A stretch of DNA of 64,000 nt from Pseudomonadota bacterium (GTDB lineage Bacteria; Pseudomonadota; Gammaproteobacteria; Steroidobacterales; Steroidobacteraceae). The notes beneath the pieces are model-generated. The model did no database searches. It saw nothing but the letters and a program-made list of their open reading frames with translations, and was not told the DNA's origin. The DNA is taken from contig JAKBBE010000001.1 in the NCBI GenBank assembly GCA_021826035.1, forward strand, positions 148,484-212,483. The letters run 5' to 3'. Shown here in pieces: positions 50,142 through 59,034 of this stretch. A program made the translations under genes and the position numbers. How positions within the stretch are numbered: position 1 is the first letter of the stretch; each line of letters begins with the position of its first letter.

Positions 50142-51974
50142 ATGTGCGGAATCGTCGGCGCCGTTGCCGAGCGCAACATCGTTCCGGTCCTCATCGAGGG
50201 TCTGCGTCGCCTGGAATACCGAGGCTACGACTCGGCCGGTCTGGCCGTGATCGGCAACGGCAAACTGGCCCGTGTGCGCACCGTCGGCAAGGTCAAGAAA
50301 CTCGAGGAGGCCCTCGCCGCGGCGCCCGCCGGCGGTGCAACCGGCATCGCGCATACGCGCTGGGCGACACATGGCGCCCCGAGTGAACGCAATGCCCATC
50401 CGCACCTGTCGCAGGCGGGTATCGCCATCGTTCACAACGGCATCATCGAGAACCACGAAGCCCTGCGTGCGGACCTCGAGCGCTGCGGTTACCGATTCGA
50501 GTCCGAAACCGACACCGAAGTCATCGTCCATCGCATCCACTATCACCTGCGGGGCGATCAAGATCTGTTCGCGGCCGTGCGCGCCACGGTCGCGGAGCTC
50601 CAGGGCGCCTATGCCCTGGCGGTCATCAGCGAGCGGGAACCTGACCGATTGCTCGTGGCCCGCGCCGGCTGTCCGGTCGTCATCGGGCTGGGCGTCGAGG
50701 AGAATTTCGTCGCTTCCGATGTCGCCGCGCTCCTGCCGGTGACCCGACGTTTCATGTTCCTCGAAGAGGGCGACCTCGCGGAGCTCCGCCGAACCTCGGT
50801 GCGGATCATCGATCGCAACGGCCGTAGCGTCGAACGGGCGGTCCGCGAGAGCGATCTCAGTGCGGACGCCGCCGAGAAAGGCCCGTACCGGCATTTCATG
50901 CTCAAGGAGATCCACGAGCAGCCGCGTGCCATCGCCGACACCCTGGCTGAACGCGTTGCCAACGGCCGGCTGCTCGAAGCCGCATTCGGACCGGCGGCGG
51001 CCGACGTCTTCAAGCGTACGGCTTGCGTGCACATCGTCGCCTGCGGCACGAGCTATCACGCCGCCTCGGTCGTGAGGTATTTCCTCGAGCAGATCTGCCG
51101 GATTCCGTGCGCGGTCGACATCGCCAGCGAGTACCGCTATCGCCATCCGCTCGTGCCGCGCGATACGCTGTTTGTGACCATTTCACAGTCGGGCGAAACC
51201 GCCGACACGCTTGCGGCCCTACGCCTCGCCCGCCAGTCCGGTTACCTCTCGACGCTCGCAATCTGCAACGTCCCGGAGAGCTCTCTGGTGCGCGAATCCG
51301 ATCTGGTGATGCTGACGCGTGCCGGACCGGAGATCGGAGTGGCATCCACCAAGGCATTCACGACGCAGCTGACCGCGCTCGCGATGCTGACCATCGCGCT
51401 GGCGCGCCACCACGGTGCGGATGCCGAGCGCGAGCACGGACTGGTGAGCCGGCTCGTCGAACTGCCCGGCATGATCGAGAAGGTCCTCACGCTCGATCCG
51501 TTGATTCATCGGCTGGCGGAGCGCTTTGCCGACAAGCATCACACGCTGTTCCTCGGGCGCGGCGCGCTGTATCCGATTGCGATGGAAGGTGCGCTGAAAC
51601 TGAAGGAAATCTCCTACATTCACGCCGAGAGCTACCCGGCCGGTGAGCTCAAGCACGGGCCGCTGGCGCTCGTCGATGCCGACATGCCGGTCATTGCGGT
51701 GGCACCCAACAACGACCTGCTCGAGAAGCTCAAGTCGAATCTCATGGAGGTGCGGGCGCGCGGCGGAGAGCTGATCGTATTCGCCGATCCGGAGTCCGGT
51801 TTGCAGCCGAGCGATGGCGTGACGGTCATCGAGATGCCGAAGCACGTCACGTACTTCCAGGCACCGGCGGTATACACCGTTCCATTACAGCTGCTGGCCT
51901 ACCACGTGGCCATCCTGAAAGGCACGGATGTTGATCAGCCACGCAACCTGGCAAAGAGTGTCACGGTCGAATAA
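50142..51974 (+). CDS. glmS: Glutamine-fructose-6-phosphate aminotransferase
   Basis: A 610-residue enzyme with Cys2 exposed after Met removal ([12 protein letters not shown]), the glutaminase motifs [12 protein letters not shown] and [18 protein letters not shown], and two SIS sugar-isomerase domains ([32 protein letters not shown]) ending in [13 protein letters not shown]. It makes glucosamine-6-phosphate for UDP-GlcNAc. It is the last housekeeping gene before the accessory region; an IS66 remnant starts about 17 bases after its stop. Confidence 0.98.
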   Translation: MCGIVGAVAERNIVPVLIEGLRRLEYRGYDSAGLAVIGNGKLARVRTVGKVKKLEEALAAAPAGGATGIAHTRWATHGAPSERNAHPHLSQAGIAIVHNGIIENHEALRADLERCGYRFESETDTEVIVHRIHYHLRGDQDLFAAVRATVAELQGAYALAVISEREPDRLLVARAGCPVVIGLGVEENFVASDVAALLPVTRRFMFLEEGDLAELRRTSVRIIDRNGRSVERAVRESDLSADAAEKGPYRHFMLKEIHEQPRAIADTLAERVANGRLLEAAFGPAAADVFKRTACVHIVACGTSYHAASVVRYFLEQICRIPCAVDIASEYRYRHPLVPRDTLFVTISQSGETADTLAALRLARQSGYLSTLAICNVPESSLVRESDLVMLTRAGPEIGVASTKAFTTQLTALAMLTIALARHHGADAEREHGLVSRLVELPGMIEKVLTLDPLIHRLAERFADKHHTLFLGRGALYPIAMEGALKLKEISYIHAESYPAGELKHGPLALVDADMPVIAVAPNNDLLEKLKSNLMEVRARGGELIVFADPESGLQPSDGVTVIEMPKHVTYFQAPAVYTVPLQLLAYHVAILKGTDVDQPRNLAKSVTVE

Positions 51975-51990
51975 CGGCTGAATTAGAGAG

Positions 51991-52079
51991 ACAATGCTCG
52001 GCCGGCGTAATTATCTCTTTGCCGGATCGGACGCTGCCGGCGAGACCACAGCGCGTCTCTACAGCCTGATCGGCACCTG
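51991..52079 (+). pseudogene. IS66 transposase (TnpC) remnant, left piece
   Basis: The frame from 51994 encodes LGRRNYLFAGSDAAGETTAR then LYSLIGTC, the conserved stretch close to the C-terminus of IS66 TnpC. Everything upstream of it is missing. At 52079 the frame breaks into the RIT element and resumes at 59035. The two pieces total 228 bases and rejoin in frame across the codon for Cys (TG|C). Confidence 0.85.
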
Positions 52080-52105
52080 TCCATGCCGCATGCGGCATGG
52101 ACAGG
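52076..52105. repeat. Perfect 30-bp palindrome at the left end of the outer element
   Basis: CCTGTCCATGCCGCA is followed directly by its reverse complement. It sits between the IS66 sequence and the left terminal inverted repeat and contains the motif CATGCCG also found in that repeat. No equivalent exists at the right end. Confidence 0.85.
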
Positions 52106-52133
52106 TTCATGCCGAGCGCCTGACTATGCCGAA
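52105..52133. repeat. Outer element left terminal inverted repeat
   Basis: Begins GTTCATGCCGAGCGCC and ends TGACTATGCCGAA; it is the exact reverse complement of 59003-59031. A second, opposite copy of its inner motif (TCGGCATAG) lies at 52203-52211. Confidence 0.9.
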
Positions 52134-52220
52134 TGAAGGCTCCCCGATGCGCGAGAACGGTGACGCCCCCGTGTTCGCGATCGTGGAAGGTATCAGCGTC
52201 ACTCGGCATAGTCGTGCACT

Positions 52221-53222
52221 TCACAGGCCATGGAGAAATTGCAGCAAGCGATCAGGCGGGCGATATCGGCCTTTGGATCGACCCTTCAAAATTGGAACCT
52301 TCGCCAGTGCGGCTTCCTTGAGCGCCATATGAGCATGCAGATAAACCTGCGTGGTCTCCATGGACTCGTGACCGAGCCACAACGCGATCACAGAACAGTC
52401 GACTCCAGCCTGGAGCAACTCCATCGCTGCGGTGTGGCGCAACACGTGCGGCGAGACGCGTTTTTGCCTCAATGAGGCACACCGTGCACGAGCGACCTTG
52501 ACGTACTTGCCGAGCAGATATTGTACGGCATCGCCGCTCAACCGACCACCGTGCACGTTGGGGAAAAGCGCGACTGCGTTGTGCGGTGGCGGTTCCTTGA
52601 GCCAACGCTGCAGGGTCACCGTCAGTGGCCTCGGCAGTGGCGTACAACGCTCTTTGCGGCCCTTGCCGACACAGCTCACATGAGCGCCGGTGCCGAACGA
52701 AATTGAGTCCCGATCTAGCCCTATCAGCTCCGACAGGCGCAGGCCCGTCTGGATCGCGAGCGACAACAGGGTATGGTCGCGACGTCCGAGCCAAGTCGTC
52801 CGGTCTGGCGCGTCGAGAAGCGCCTCGATCTCCAGGCGATTGAGGAAATGAATCAGCTTCTTATCACCGCGTTTACTGGGGATCGCGAGCACACGTGCAA
52901 TATGGGCGCTATAGGCGGGCTCTTCGAAGGCCACGAATCGGAAGAAGGAACGAATGGCGGTGAGACGCAGGTTGCGGGTCCGCGTACTCGCCGCGCGCTG
53001 GGCCTCCTGGTGATCCAGAAAATCGCTGATCAGCGGAGCGTCGAGTTCGCCCAGTTCCAGCTCCGAAGGAGGCCTCTTGCGCCGCTGCGAGGCGAAGCCC
53101 AGGAACAGCCGAAAAGTGTCCCGGTACGAAGCGACGGTGTGCATGCTCACATGCTGCTGACGCATCAAGCGCTCGGTGAAGAAGCGCTCGATCAGTGCGG
53201 GCAGGGAAGATGTGCGGTTCAT
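52221..53222 (-). CDS. ritC: Tyrosine recombinase RitC of the outer element
   Basis: A 333-residue integrase-family protein. N-terminal SAM-like core-binding domain: MHTVASYRDTFRLFLGF; catalytic domain: first Arg in TGLRLSELIGL, box II HVLRHTAAMELL, then LGHESMETTQVYLHAH with His and nucleophilic Tyr. All catalytic residues are present. The ATG at 53222 follows GGGAGG and overlaps the stop of the broken ritB. It resembles RitC of the inner element in length and motifs (RERFFTERL/ESFFVDRL openings). Confidence 0.92.
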   Translation of the reverse strand: MNRTSSLPALIERFFTERLMRQQHVSMHTVASYRDTFRLFLGFASQRRKRPPSELELGELDAPLISDFLDHQEAQRAASTRTRNLRLTAIRSFFRFVAFEEPAYSAHIARVLAIPSKRGDKKLIHFLNRLEIEALLDAPDRTTWLGRRDHTLLSLAIQTGLRLSELIGLDRDSISFGTGAHVSCVGKGRKERCTPLPRPLTVTLQRWLKEPPPHNAVALFPNVHGGRLSGDAVQYLLGKYVKVARARCASLRQKRVSPHVLRHTAAMELLQAGVDCSVIALWLGHESMETTQVYLHAHMALKEAALAKVPILKGRSKGRYRPPDRLLQFLHGL

Positions 53223-53414
53223 GATGCAGCCTCCCAACGATGGTCAAGCCGCTTGACTGCCTCGCCGAGAAGCTCGGGGCATCCGGACAGGTACCAATAT
53301 GTGTCTTGCACGCAGACATGACCCAGATACGTGGACAGCACCGGCAGCAGTTGTTCGATCGGCTGACCGGATCGATACCAGAGCACGAGCGTGCGTACCG
53401 CAAAACGATGGCGA
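53219..53414 (-). pseudogene. ritB: Outer RitB recombinase, C-terminal piece
   Basis: Read on the reverse strand, this stretch encodes RFAVRTLVLWYRSG, then LSTYLGHVCVQDTYWYLSG with the His and nucleophilic Tyr of a tyrosine recombinase, and ends EAAS-stop. It lacks a start and continues, across the inner element, the N-terminal piece at 56933-57670. The rejoined protein would be 308 residues against 311 for the inner RitB. Confidence 0.9.
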
Positions 53415-53441
53415 TAATTCCGCCGGCGGAATTATCGCCAT
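53408..53441. repeat. Perfect 34-bp palindrome at the left end of the inner element
   Basis: ATGGCGATAATTCCGCC is followed directly by its reverse complement. Its outer arm begins with the 7-bp target copy ATGGCGA and its inner arm merges with the left terminal repeat. The core TAATTCCGCC/GGCGGAATTA resembles the GGCGGAATAATC motif inside the repeat. The right end has no counterpart. Confidence 0.9.
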
Positions 53442-53536
53442 TGTTCCGGCAGCCGGATTATTCCGGCAACGGACGCTCGGGGGCTCTGTTTCCCGGGGGA
53501 TCGCGCGATCGGGTACGCATCGGCGGCGGAATAATC
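53435..53536. repeat. Inner element left terminal inverted repeat
   Basis: A 102-bp repeat starting TCGCCATTGTTCCGG and ending GGCGGAATAATC. It differs from the reverse complement of 56838-56939 at only three positions. It contains oppositely oriented copies of a GATTATTCCG-type motif, likely recombinase binding sites. Confidence 0.92.
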
Positions 53537-53718
53537 GGGGGCGCGTGCACGGCGCAAAGGCCGGCCGGTAGCCACCGAGACGGCGGTCACAAAACAGCTG
53601 GTTCCCGAAGGAAGCGGATTCATCGAGATCCCGCAGTGTCGATTTCGATCTCGATATTGTGGGTGCAGTCGGTTCTGGTCTCACGCGGGGGATCTTCCCC
53701 CTACCCAGGAGACAGACG

Positions 53719-54912
53719 ATGGCCAATCGCAGTGGGCCGATAGTCCCGCACATCGATCAATTTGCCGAGTTCCTCACCGGCGAGGGTTACGCCTCGCAGA
53801 CCGTAAAGACGAAGTGCGCGCTGGCAGTGGACCTCAGTCAATGGATCGCGCGGCATGGACTAACGCTGACAAAGCTGGATGAGGAGAAGCTCCAGCAGTT
53901 TCACGGTCCCCGTCGCCGAGCAAGCGGACGCGGCGATCGATTCACCGGTGAGCAGTTGCTAATGTTTTTGCGCGACCGAGGTCTGACCCCCGTATTACAT
54001 CCCGCCATCGATCGCTCCACTATGGGTCAGCTCGCACGCGACTACGAGAGATTCCTGAGTTGCGAGCGAGGCTTGGCGCGCGCGACTGTGGATGGTTATC
54101 TCCCCATCGTGCAGCGATTTCTGAACGCGCATTTTCAGAACAAGATCGTGCGTCTTCGCGACCTCACCCCGAGGGACCTGCATCGCTTCATTGTTCGTGA
54201 AGGGCAGCGTGTCGGTCGCAGGCATACCCAGCTGACCGTCACGGCACCGCGCTCGTTTCTGCGCTTTCTGCACCAGCGTGGCAAGACAAAGACAGACCTA
54301 GCCGGAGCATTGTTGGGGGTAGCTGATTGGCGACTGTCCGACATTCCAAAGTTTCTTCCGCCAGAGGAGGTCGAGCGAGTGCTCAAGAGCTGCGATCACA
54401 GCATGCCCTCCGGCCAGCGCGACTACGCGATCTTGCTGCTTCTGGCTCGACTGGGTTTGCGCGGTGGCGAAGTGCTCGCCATGACCTTGGACGATTTGGA
54501 CTGGGAACGCGGCGAGGTGCTCGTCCGCGGCAAAGGTCAGAGATTCGAACGATTGCCGCTGCCTCAGGAGGTGGGCAAAGCGCTCGTTCACTATCTGCGT
54601 CATGTGCGTCCGACCTGTTCGACTCGCAAGGTCTTCATCCGGCTGAAAGCGCCGTGGCATGCCCTTCGCCTCAGCGCCATTTGCTGTGTGGTGCGTCGTG
54701 CCCTCAAGCGTGCCGGACTGAGTCCGGCGTTCAAAGGGGCGCACCTATTTCGCCATTCCCTGGCAACGCAGATGCTGCGCCGAGGCGCATCGCTCGGGGA
54801 GATCGGCCAACTCCTTCGCCATCGCCAGCCGACGACGACGCAGATCTACGCCAAGGTTGATATCGACGCCCTGCGCGGCATTGCCCTTCCGTGGATGGGG
54901 GGTGGGGCATGA
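53719..54912 (+). CDS. ritA: Tyrosine recombinase RitA of the inner element
   Basis: A 397-residue recombinase, the longest of the trio, with an N-terminal extension before the core-binding domain (about 105-200). Catalytic motifs: ARLGLRGGEVLAMTLDDLDW (Arg), box II HLFRHSLATQML, RHR in LLRHRQPTTTQ and nucleophile Tyr in IYAKVD. The ATG at 53719 has AGGAGA upstream. The stop overlaps ritB in ATGA fashion, so the three recombinases are translated together. Confidence 0.93.
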   Translation: MANRSGPIVPHIDQFAEFLTGEGYASQTVKTKCALAVDLSQWIARHGLTLTKLDEEKLQQFHGPRRRASGRGDRFTGEQLLMFLRDRGLTPVLHPAIDRSTMGQLARDYERFLSCERGLARATVDGYLPIVQRFLNAHFQNKIVRLRDLTPRDLHRFIVREGQRVGRRHTQLTVTAPRSFLRFLHQRGKTKTDLAGALLGVADWRLSDIPKFLPPEEVERVLKSCDHSMPSGQRDYAILLLLARLGLRGGEVLAMTLDDLDWERGEVLVRGKGQRFERLPLPQEVGKALVHYLRHVRPTCSTRKVFIRLKAPWHALRLSAICCVVRRALKRAGLSPAFKGAHLFRHSLATQMLRRGASLGEIGQLLRHRQPTTTQIYAKVDIDALRGIALPWMGGGA

Positions 54913-55844
54913 GTTCGTTGCACACCGCGCTTGAGGAGTACCTCGCAGTACGTCGCGCCTTGGGATACAAGCTGCGCCTGGCCGGGCGGCTGTTGCAACG
55001 GTTCGTCGAGTTCGCCAAACGCGAGCGTGCGGACTACATTACCACCGAACTCGCCTTGAAGTGGGCGACCCAACCCGCCCATGCCACGCCAGTCCAGTGG
55101 GCCAACCGCTTGGGAATGGTGCGGCGCTTCGCAAGATACTGTCATGGCATCGATCCGCACAACGTAGTGCCGCCACCCGATCTGCTGCCCTATCAGTATC
55201 GGCGCGTCTCACCGAATCTCTACAGCGATGAGCAAGTTCTCGATCTGATCAAGGCGGCCCCGCAATTGCCCTCCGCGATCGGATTGCGACCGCACACGTT
55301 CGCCACGCTCTTTGGGTTGTACGTCGCTACCGGTCTGCGCGCGAACGAGGCATTGCATCTCCTTCGTGACGATGTGGACCTGGAAAGTGGCGTGCTCACC
55401 GTTCGCCAGAGCAAATTCGGCAAAAGCCGATACGTTCCGGTTCACGCTTCCACGCAACGCGCGTTGAAGCGTTATGCGAGGCGTCGGGATCGCCTGGTTC
55501 CCAGCCCCAGTAGTCCTTGCTTCTTTCTCTCCGACCGGGGCACTCGAGTGACCTATGACGTGCTCCGCTGGACCTTCGTCAAACTCTCGCACCAGATTGG
55601 CCTTCGCGCTCCCGGCGACTCGCATGGACCGCGTCTGCATGGACTGCGCCACCGACTGGCCATCCAGACACTGTTGAAGTGGTATCGCCGTGGCGTCGAC
55701 GTCGAGCGCCACCTGCCGCAGCTTTCCACGTACTTGGGGCACGCCCACATCACGGACACGCAGTGGTACCTGACGGCGACTCCGCAGTTACTGCGCTACG
55801 CACTGAAGCGGATGGAGCGATCGGAGCGGAGGGCTCGGTCATGA
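54909..55844 (+). CDS. ritB: Tyrosine recombinase RitB of the inner element
   Basis: A 311-residue recombinase with TGLRANEALHLLRDDVDLESG (first Arg), box II HGLRHRLAIQTL, and LGHAHITDTQWYLTATP (His and nucleophilic Tyr). The order and spacing are normal and no residue is missing. The ATG at 54909 lies inside the ritA stop. It is the intact counterpart of the interrupted outer RitB, which shares WATQP, KFGK and YLGH segments. Confidence 0.93.
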   Translation: MSSLHTALEEYLAVRRALGYKLRLAGRLLQRFVEFAKRERADYITTELALKWATQPAHATPVQWANRLGMVRRFARYCHGIDPHNVVPPPDLLPYQYRRVSPNLYSDEQVLDLIKAAPQLPSAIGLRPHTFATLFGLYVATGLRANEALHLLRDDVDLESGVLTVRQSKFGKSRYVPVHASTQRALKRYARRRDRLVPSPSSPCFFLSDRGTRVTYDVLRWTFVKLSHQIGLRAPGDSHGPRLHGLRHRLAIQTLLKWYRRGVDVERHLPQLSTYLGHAHITDTQWYLTATPQLLRYALKRMERSERRARS

Positions 55845-56839
55845 ATGCCACCAAATCCTTCCCCGTTCTGCTGGAGTCATTCTTCGTGGATCGACTGATG
55901 CAACAGCGACAGGTCAGTCCTCACACCATTGCCAGTTATCGCGATACTTTTCGCCTTCTGCTGCAGTACGTACAGCAACGCCTCGGTAGAGCGCCTTCGC
56001 AAGTAACCGTGCCGGACCTGGATACACCCTTCCTTGGTACGTTCCTCGATCACCTGGAGAAAAAACGCGGTAACAGCGCCCGCAGCCGCAACGTGCGCCT
56101 CGCCGCTATTCATTCCTTTTTTCGCTACGTTGCCTTGCATGCACCGGAGTACAGTGCCCTGGCGCAGCGCGTGCTGGCCATACCCAGTAAACGCTACGTG
56201 CGTCGGGCCATCTGCTTTCTCACGCCGGCGGAAACGGACGCTCTGCTTGCAGCTCCAGACCTCAAAACCTGGAGCGGGCGGCGCGATCGAGCGATATTGC
56301 TCCTCGCCGTGCAGACTGGACTGCGGGCGGCAGAAGTCATCGGACTTCGCTGCGAGAACATCATCCTGGGAACTGGCGCACACGTACAATGCTTGGGCAA
56401 AGGCAGGAAGACCCGATGCACACCGCTTCGTAGGGAAGCGGTGTCGGTGCTGCGCGCTTGGTTGCGGGAACGCGAGGGGCAACCGTCCGATCCGCTTTTC
56501 CCGACTACGCGGGGCACCGCCTTGGGACATGACGGCTTGGAATACCTGCTCGAAAAGCATCTGCTTGTCGCTCGCCGTCACTGCCCGTCATTGATCAAGA
56601 AACGGGTGACGTTCCATTCCCTGAGGCACTCATTGGCAATGACCTTACTTCGCCATGGCGTCGATCGTTCCGTGATCGCGCTCTGGTTGGGTCACGAGAA
56701 CGTTGAAACCACATCGATGTACCTGCAAGCTGACATGCAGCTCAAGGAAGATGCCTTGGCAAAAACGGCCGCTACAAAGGCGCGTACCACTCGGTATCGG
56801 CCCAGCGATCGCATCTTGGCCTTCCTCAATACCCTCTGA
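55841..56839 (+). CDS. ritC: Tyrosine recombinase RitC of the inner element
   Basis: A 332-residue recombinase with SPHTIASYRDTFRLLLQ in the core-binding domain, TGLRAAEVIGLRCENI, box II HSLRHSLAMTLLRHG and LGHENVETTSMYLQAD. Catalytic residues are complete. The ATG at 55841 overlaps the ritB stop. The stop codon touches the right terminal inverted repeat (from 56838), so the gene fills the element to its end. Confidence 0.93.
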   Translation: MNATKSFPVLLESFFVDRLMQQRQVSPHTIASYRDTFRLLLQYVQQRLGRAPSQVTVPDLDTPFLGTFLDHLEKKRGNSARSRNVRLAAIHSFFRYVALHAPEYSALAQRVLAIPSKRYVRRAICFLTPAETDALLAAPDLKTWSGRRDRAILLLAVQTGLRAAEVIGLRCENIILGTGAHVQCLGKGRKTRCTPLRREAVSVLRAWLREREGQPSDPLFPTTRGTALGHDGLEYLLEKHLLVARRHCPSLIKKRVTFHSLRHSLAMTLLRHGVDRSVIALWLGHENVETTSMYLQADMQLKEDALAKTAATKARTTRYRPSDRILAFLNTL

Positions 56840-56939
56840 TTATTCCGCCACCGATGCGTACCCGCTCGCGCGATCCCCCGGGAAACAGAGCCCCCGAACG
56901 TCCGTTGCCGGAATAATCCGGCTGCCGGAACAATGGCGA
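56838..56939. repeat. Inner element right terminal inverted repeat
   Basis: A 102-bp repeat starting GATTATTCCGCC and ending CCGGAACAATGGCGA, near-perfect reverse complement (three mismatches) of 53435-53536. Unlike the left end it joins target sequence directly, without a palindrome. Confidence 0.92.
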
Positions 56940-57670
56940 AAGTCATGAATGCGAGGCCCGGTGTGATCCGAGGGGTTCCGCGGACCGATCTGTCGCGAGA
57001 GTCGCCAGAACACTGTATACACGTACTGGTGCCGCAGTCGCCCACCTTGCTCCGCAACGAAGAAATAAGGGCTTCGAGGCGGATCAAGATGCGCATCTCG
57101 TTGCCTGGCGTAACGGCGAAGGATCGTACAGGTCGTCGCATGCAGGGGCACCAGACGCGTCTTACCGAACTTGGCCCCGTCAATCCTGAGAATCCCTTCC
57201 GTGAGATCAACATCGGTGCGCTTCAGGGCCATTGCCTCGCCGATCCGCAGGCCTGTGACAATGAGCAGCCCAAACAGGCAATGATAGGTCCAGCGACGCA
57301 GTGCTTTGGCCGGCGGCAAGGCGAACGCTGCCGCCAGAAGCTGGCTGATCTCACGATCCGAATACAGGTGGGGCTTGGTGCGCTTAGAATAAGGCAGCAC
57401 TCGCGCGGGCAGCACCGCCGTACGAGGCTCGCGACTACGCAAATACTGACTCAACCCGCGCACGTCAGAAAACCGCAGAGCCCACGAGGCTCGCTTGTTC
57501 GGCGGTTGCGTTGCCCACTCCAAAGCGAGCGGATACGTAATGACCGTGGCCTTACGTTGCGCCATAAAGCGGACGAAGCCCTTCAGTCGTTGCTCCGGAG
57601 CGAAGAACTTGAATCCAAGGCTGCGGCGCAGGGCGATGTACTCCGCCACGGCGGTCTCTAAGGCGCTCAT
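56933..57670 (-). pseudogene. ritB: Outer RitB recombinase, N-terminal piece
   Basis: 246 codons from an ATG at 57670 (MSALETAVAEYIALRRSLGF) to the His of DFRH, where the inner element starts. It contains VTGLRIGEAMALKRTDVDLTEG with the first catalytic Arg. Without the inner element it continues into 53219-53407, which supplies the distal His and Tyr. As it stands the reading frame runs about 30 codons into the inner repeat before stopping at 56840. The ATG overlaps the ritA stop (ATGA). Confidence 0.9.
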
Positions 57671-58905
57671 GACACACCGCCCGGCCACCGCATCGCCAAA
57701 CCCCGCAATGCCTCAATATCGACCTTGGCATAAATCCGAGTGCTGTCTTGAGAGCGATGGCGCAGAAGCTGCCCGATCTGCGTCAGCGACGCTCCGGAGC
57801 GCAGTAATGTGGTGGCCAAAGTATGTCGGAACACATGCGCGCCTTTACGAGGCGTGTCGACCTGCGCTCGATCGAGCGCCGTGCGCGCAATCATCGTCAC
57901 ACTTGCAGCCGATGCGAAGCCGATCTGCGGGGCCCACTCGCGCAGAAATACTCGTCGGCTTTGGGAGCGCGGCCTGCCATGTTGTAGATAATCGCCGATC
58001 GCGGCTCCCACCTCGCTCGGCAGTGGCATCTGCGCTCTTTGACGTGCTTTTCCCCGGATCGACAACACGCCATCCTGCCAATCGATATCCTGAAGGCACA
58101 ACGTCGCTACTTCACTGGCTCTCAATCCCAGGCGTGCGAGCAGTAGCAGCACCGCGTAGTCTCGCCGACCAAGTGATGTGCTTCGATCGATGGCATCGAG
58201 AACCTTCTGGACTTCTCCACGCGCCAGATATCGGGGCAACGATGCGAATCGCCAGGTCCGCACCGAAGGAACAGCACTCGCCAAGTCGATCGAAATCAAA
58301 TCCTTGTAGCGCAGATAGCGCAAGAACGAACGCAGCGTCCAGCACATGCGACTCGTGGAACGCGCGCTTTGATGCGGCGCGTGATGAGCCACGAAGCTCA
58401 CGATGTCCGCGGCGACGAGTCTGGAGAGGCCCCTCGGCCCGCTCTTGCAGTGCTCGGCGAGAAATCGCCGCAAGGTGGGCAGATGCGTAATGATGGTCCT
58501 CGGAGCATAGCCTCCTTGCTCGCGAAGGTGATGCCGGAAGTCCGCGACAATCTGCTCATCAGCGCTCAGATGAGGCAGACGCTGCGGCGCAATCAGCGCT
58601 TCCTCGCGCAGTACGGCAAGGAACCGGTTCAATGCGGGTCGATCGCTCAGAAAGGGATGGCGATACCGCACGCGGAACGCCATATAGCGATTTACGACCG
58701 CCTCGTCGATGTCTCCAACGACTATGCCTCTGCGGGCAAGCCACCGACCGAAATCGTCGACCACCCGAATGTTGCGCCAGGCACTCTGCTTACAATGCCC
58801 TTCCGCTAAAAGCCGGGCGGAAAACAACTCCAGGTGCGCCCCCAACGGGCCCTGACGCAAACGACGCAACCTCTGGGGCTTCTTGATGAACGTAGCCGTA
58901 GCCAT
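57667..58905 (-). CDS. ritA: Tyrosine recombinase RitA of the outer element
   Basis: A 412-residue recombinase with an N-terminal extension, core-binding domain (YAPRTIITHLPTLRRFLAEH), LLARLGLRASEVATLCLQDIDW (Arg), box II HVFRHTLATTLL, LLRHRSQDSTRIYAKVD (His, Tyr). Fully conserved catalytically. The nearest upstream DNA carries a motif (CTATGCCGAA, 58947-58956) shared with the terminal repeats, so recombinases may repress or stimulate their own promoter there. Confidence 0.92.
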   Translation of the reverse strand: MATATFIKKPQRLRRLRQGPLGAHLELFSARLLAEGHCKQSAWRNIRVVDDFGRWLARRGIVVGDIDEAVVNRYMAFRVRYRHPFLSDRPALNRFLAVLREEALIAPQRLPHLSADEQIVADFRHHLREQGGYAPRTIITHLPTLRRFLAEHCKSGPRGLSRLVAADIVSFVAHHAPHQSARSTSRMCWTLRSFLRYLRYKDLISIDLASAVPSVRTWRFASLPRYLARGEVQKVLDAIDRSTSLGRRDYAVLLLLARLGLRASEVATLCLQDIDWQDGVLSIRGKARQRAQMPLPSEVGAAIGDYLQHGRPRSQSRRVFLREWAPQIGFASAASVTMIARTALDRAQVDTPRKGAHVFRHTLATTLLRSGASLTQIGQLLRHRSQDSTRIYAKVDIEALRGLAMRWPGGVS

Positions 58906-59002
58906 GACTTCTCCTCCGCACGGAATGTGCTGGAGAAGCCATCAAACTATGCCGAATCGGACGTTGGCAAACCCTGGCGAAATCGTCTCGCGAAACGCCT
59001 TG

Positions 59003-59031
59003 TTCGGCATAGTCAGGCGCTCGGCATGAAC
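59003..59031. repeat. Outer element right terminal inverted repeat
   Basis: Exact reverse complement of 52105-52133, beginning TTCGGCATAGTC and ending CTCGGCATGAAC. IS66 coding sequence resumes two to four bases later. Confidence 0.9.
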
Positions 59032-59034
59032 GTG

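Larger units (their letters stand above)
53415..56939 (+). mobile_element. Inner, complete RIT element inserted in the outer ritB
   Basis: This 3525-base element carries three intact tyrosine recombinases on the forward strand with ATGA overlaps, between 102-bp inverted repeats. It is flanked by direct copies of ATGGCGA (53408-53414 and 56933-56939). Deleting one copy plus the element restores an uninterrupted ritB of the outer element. The insertion point lies in the codons for the box II motif H-D-F-R-H-R of the target recombinase. Confidence 0.9.
52080..59034 (-). mobile_element. Outer RIT (recombinase-in-trio) element inserted in IS66 tnpC
   Basis: A 6955-base insertion (about 3430 without the nested inner element) carries three tyrosine recombinases in the order ritA-ritB-ritC on the reverse strand, with ATGA overlaps, and is bounded by identical 29-bp inverted repeats (52105-52133 and 59003-59031). 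This is the layout of RIT elements. Removing it restores the IS66 tnpC frame. Its middle recombinase is broken by the inner element, so it should not move by itself. Confidence 0.85.
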
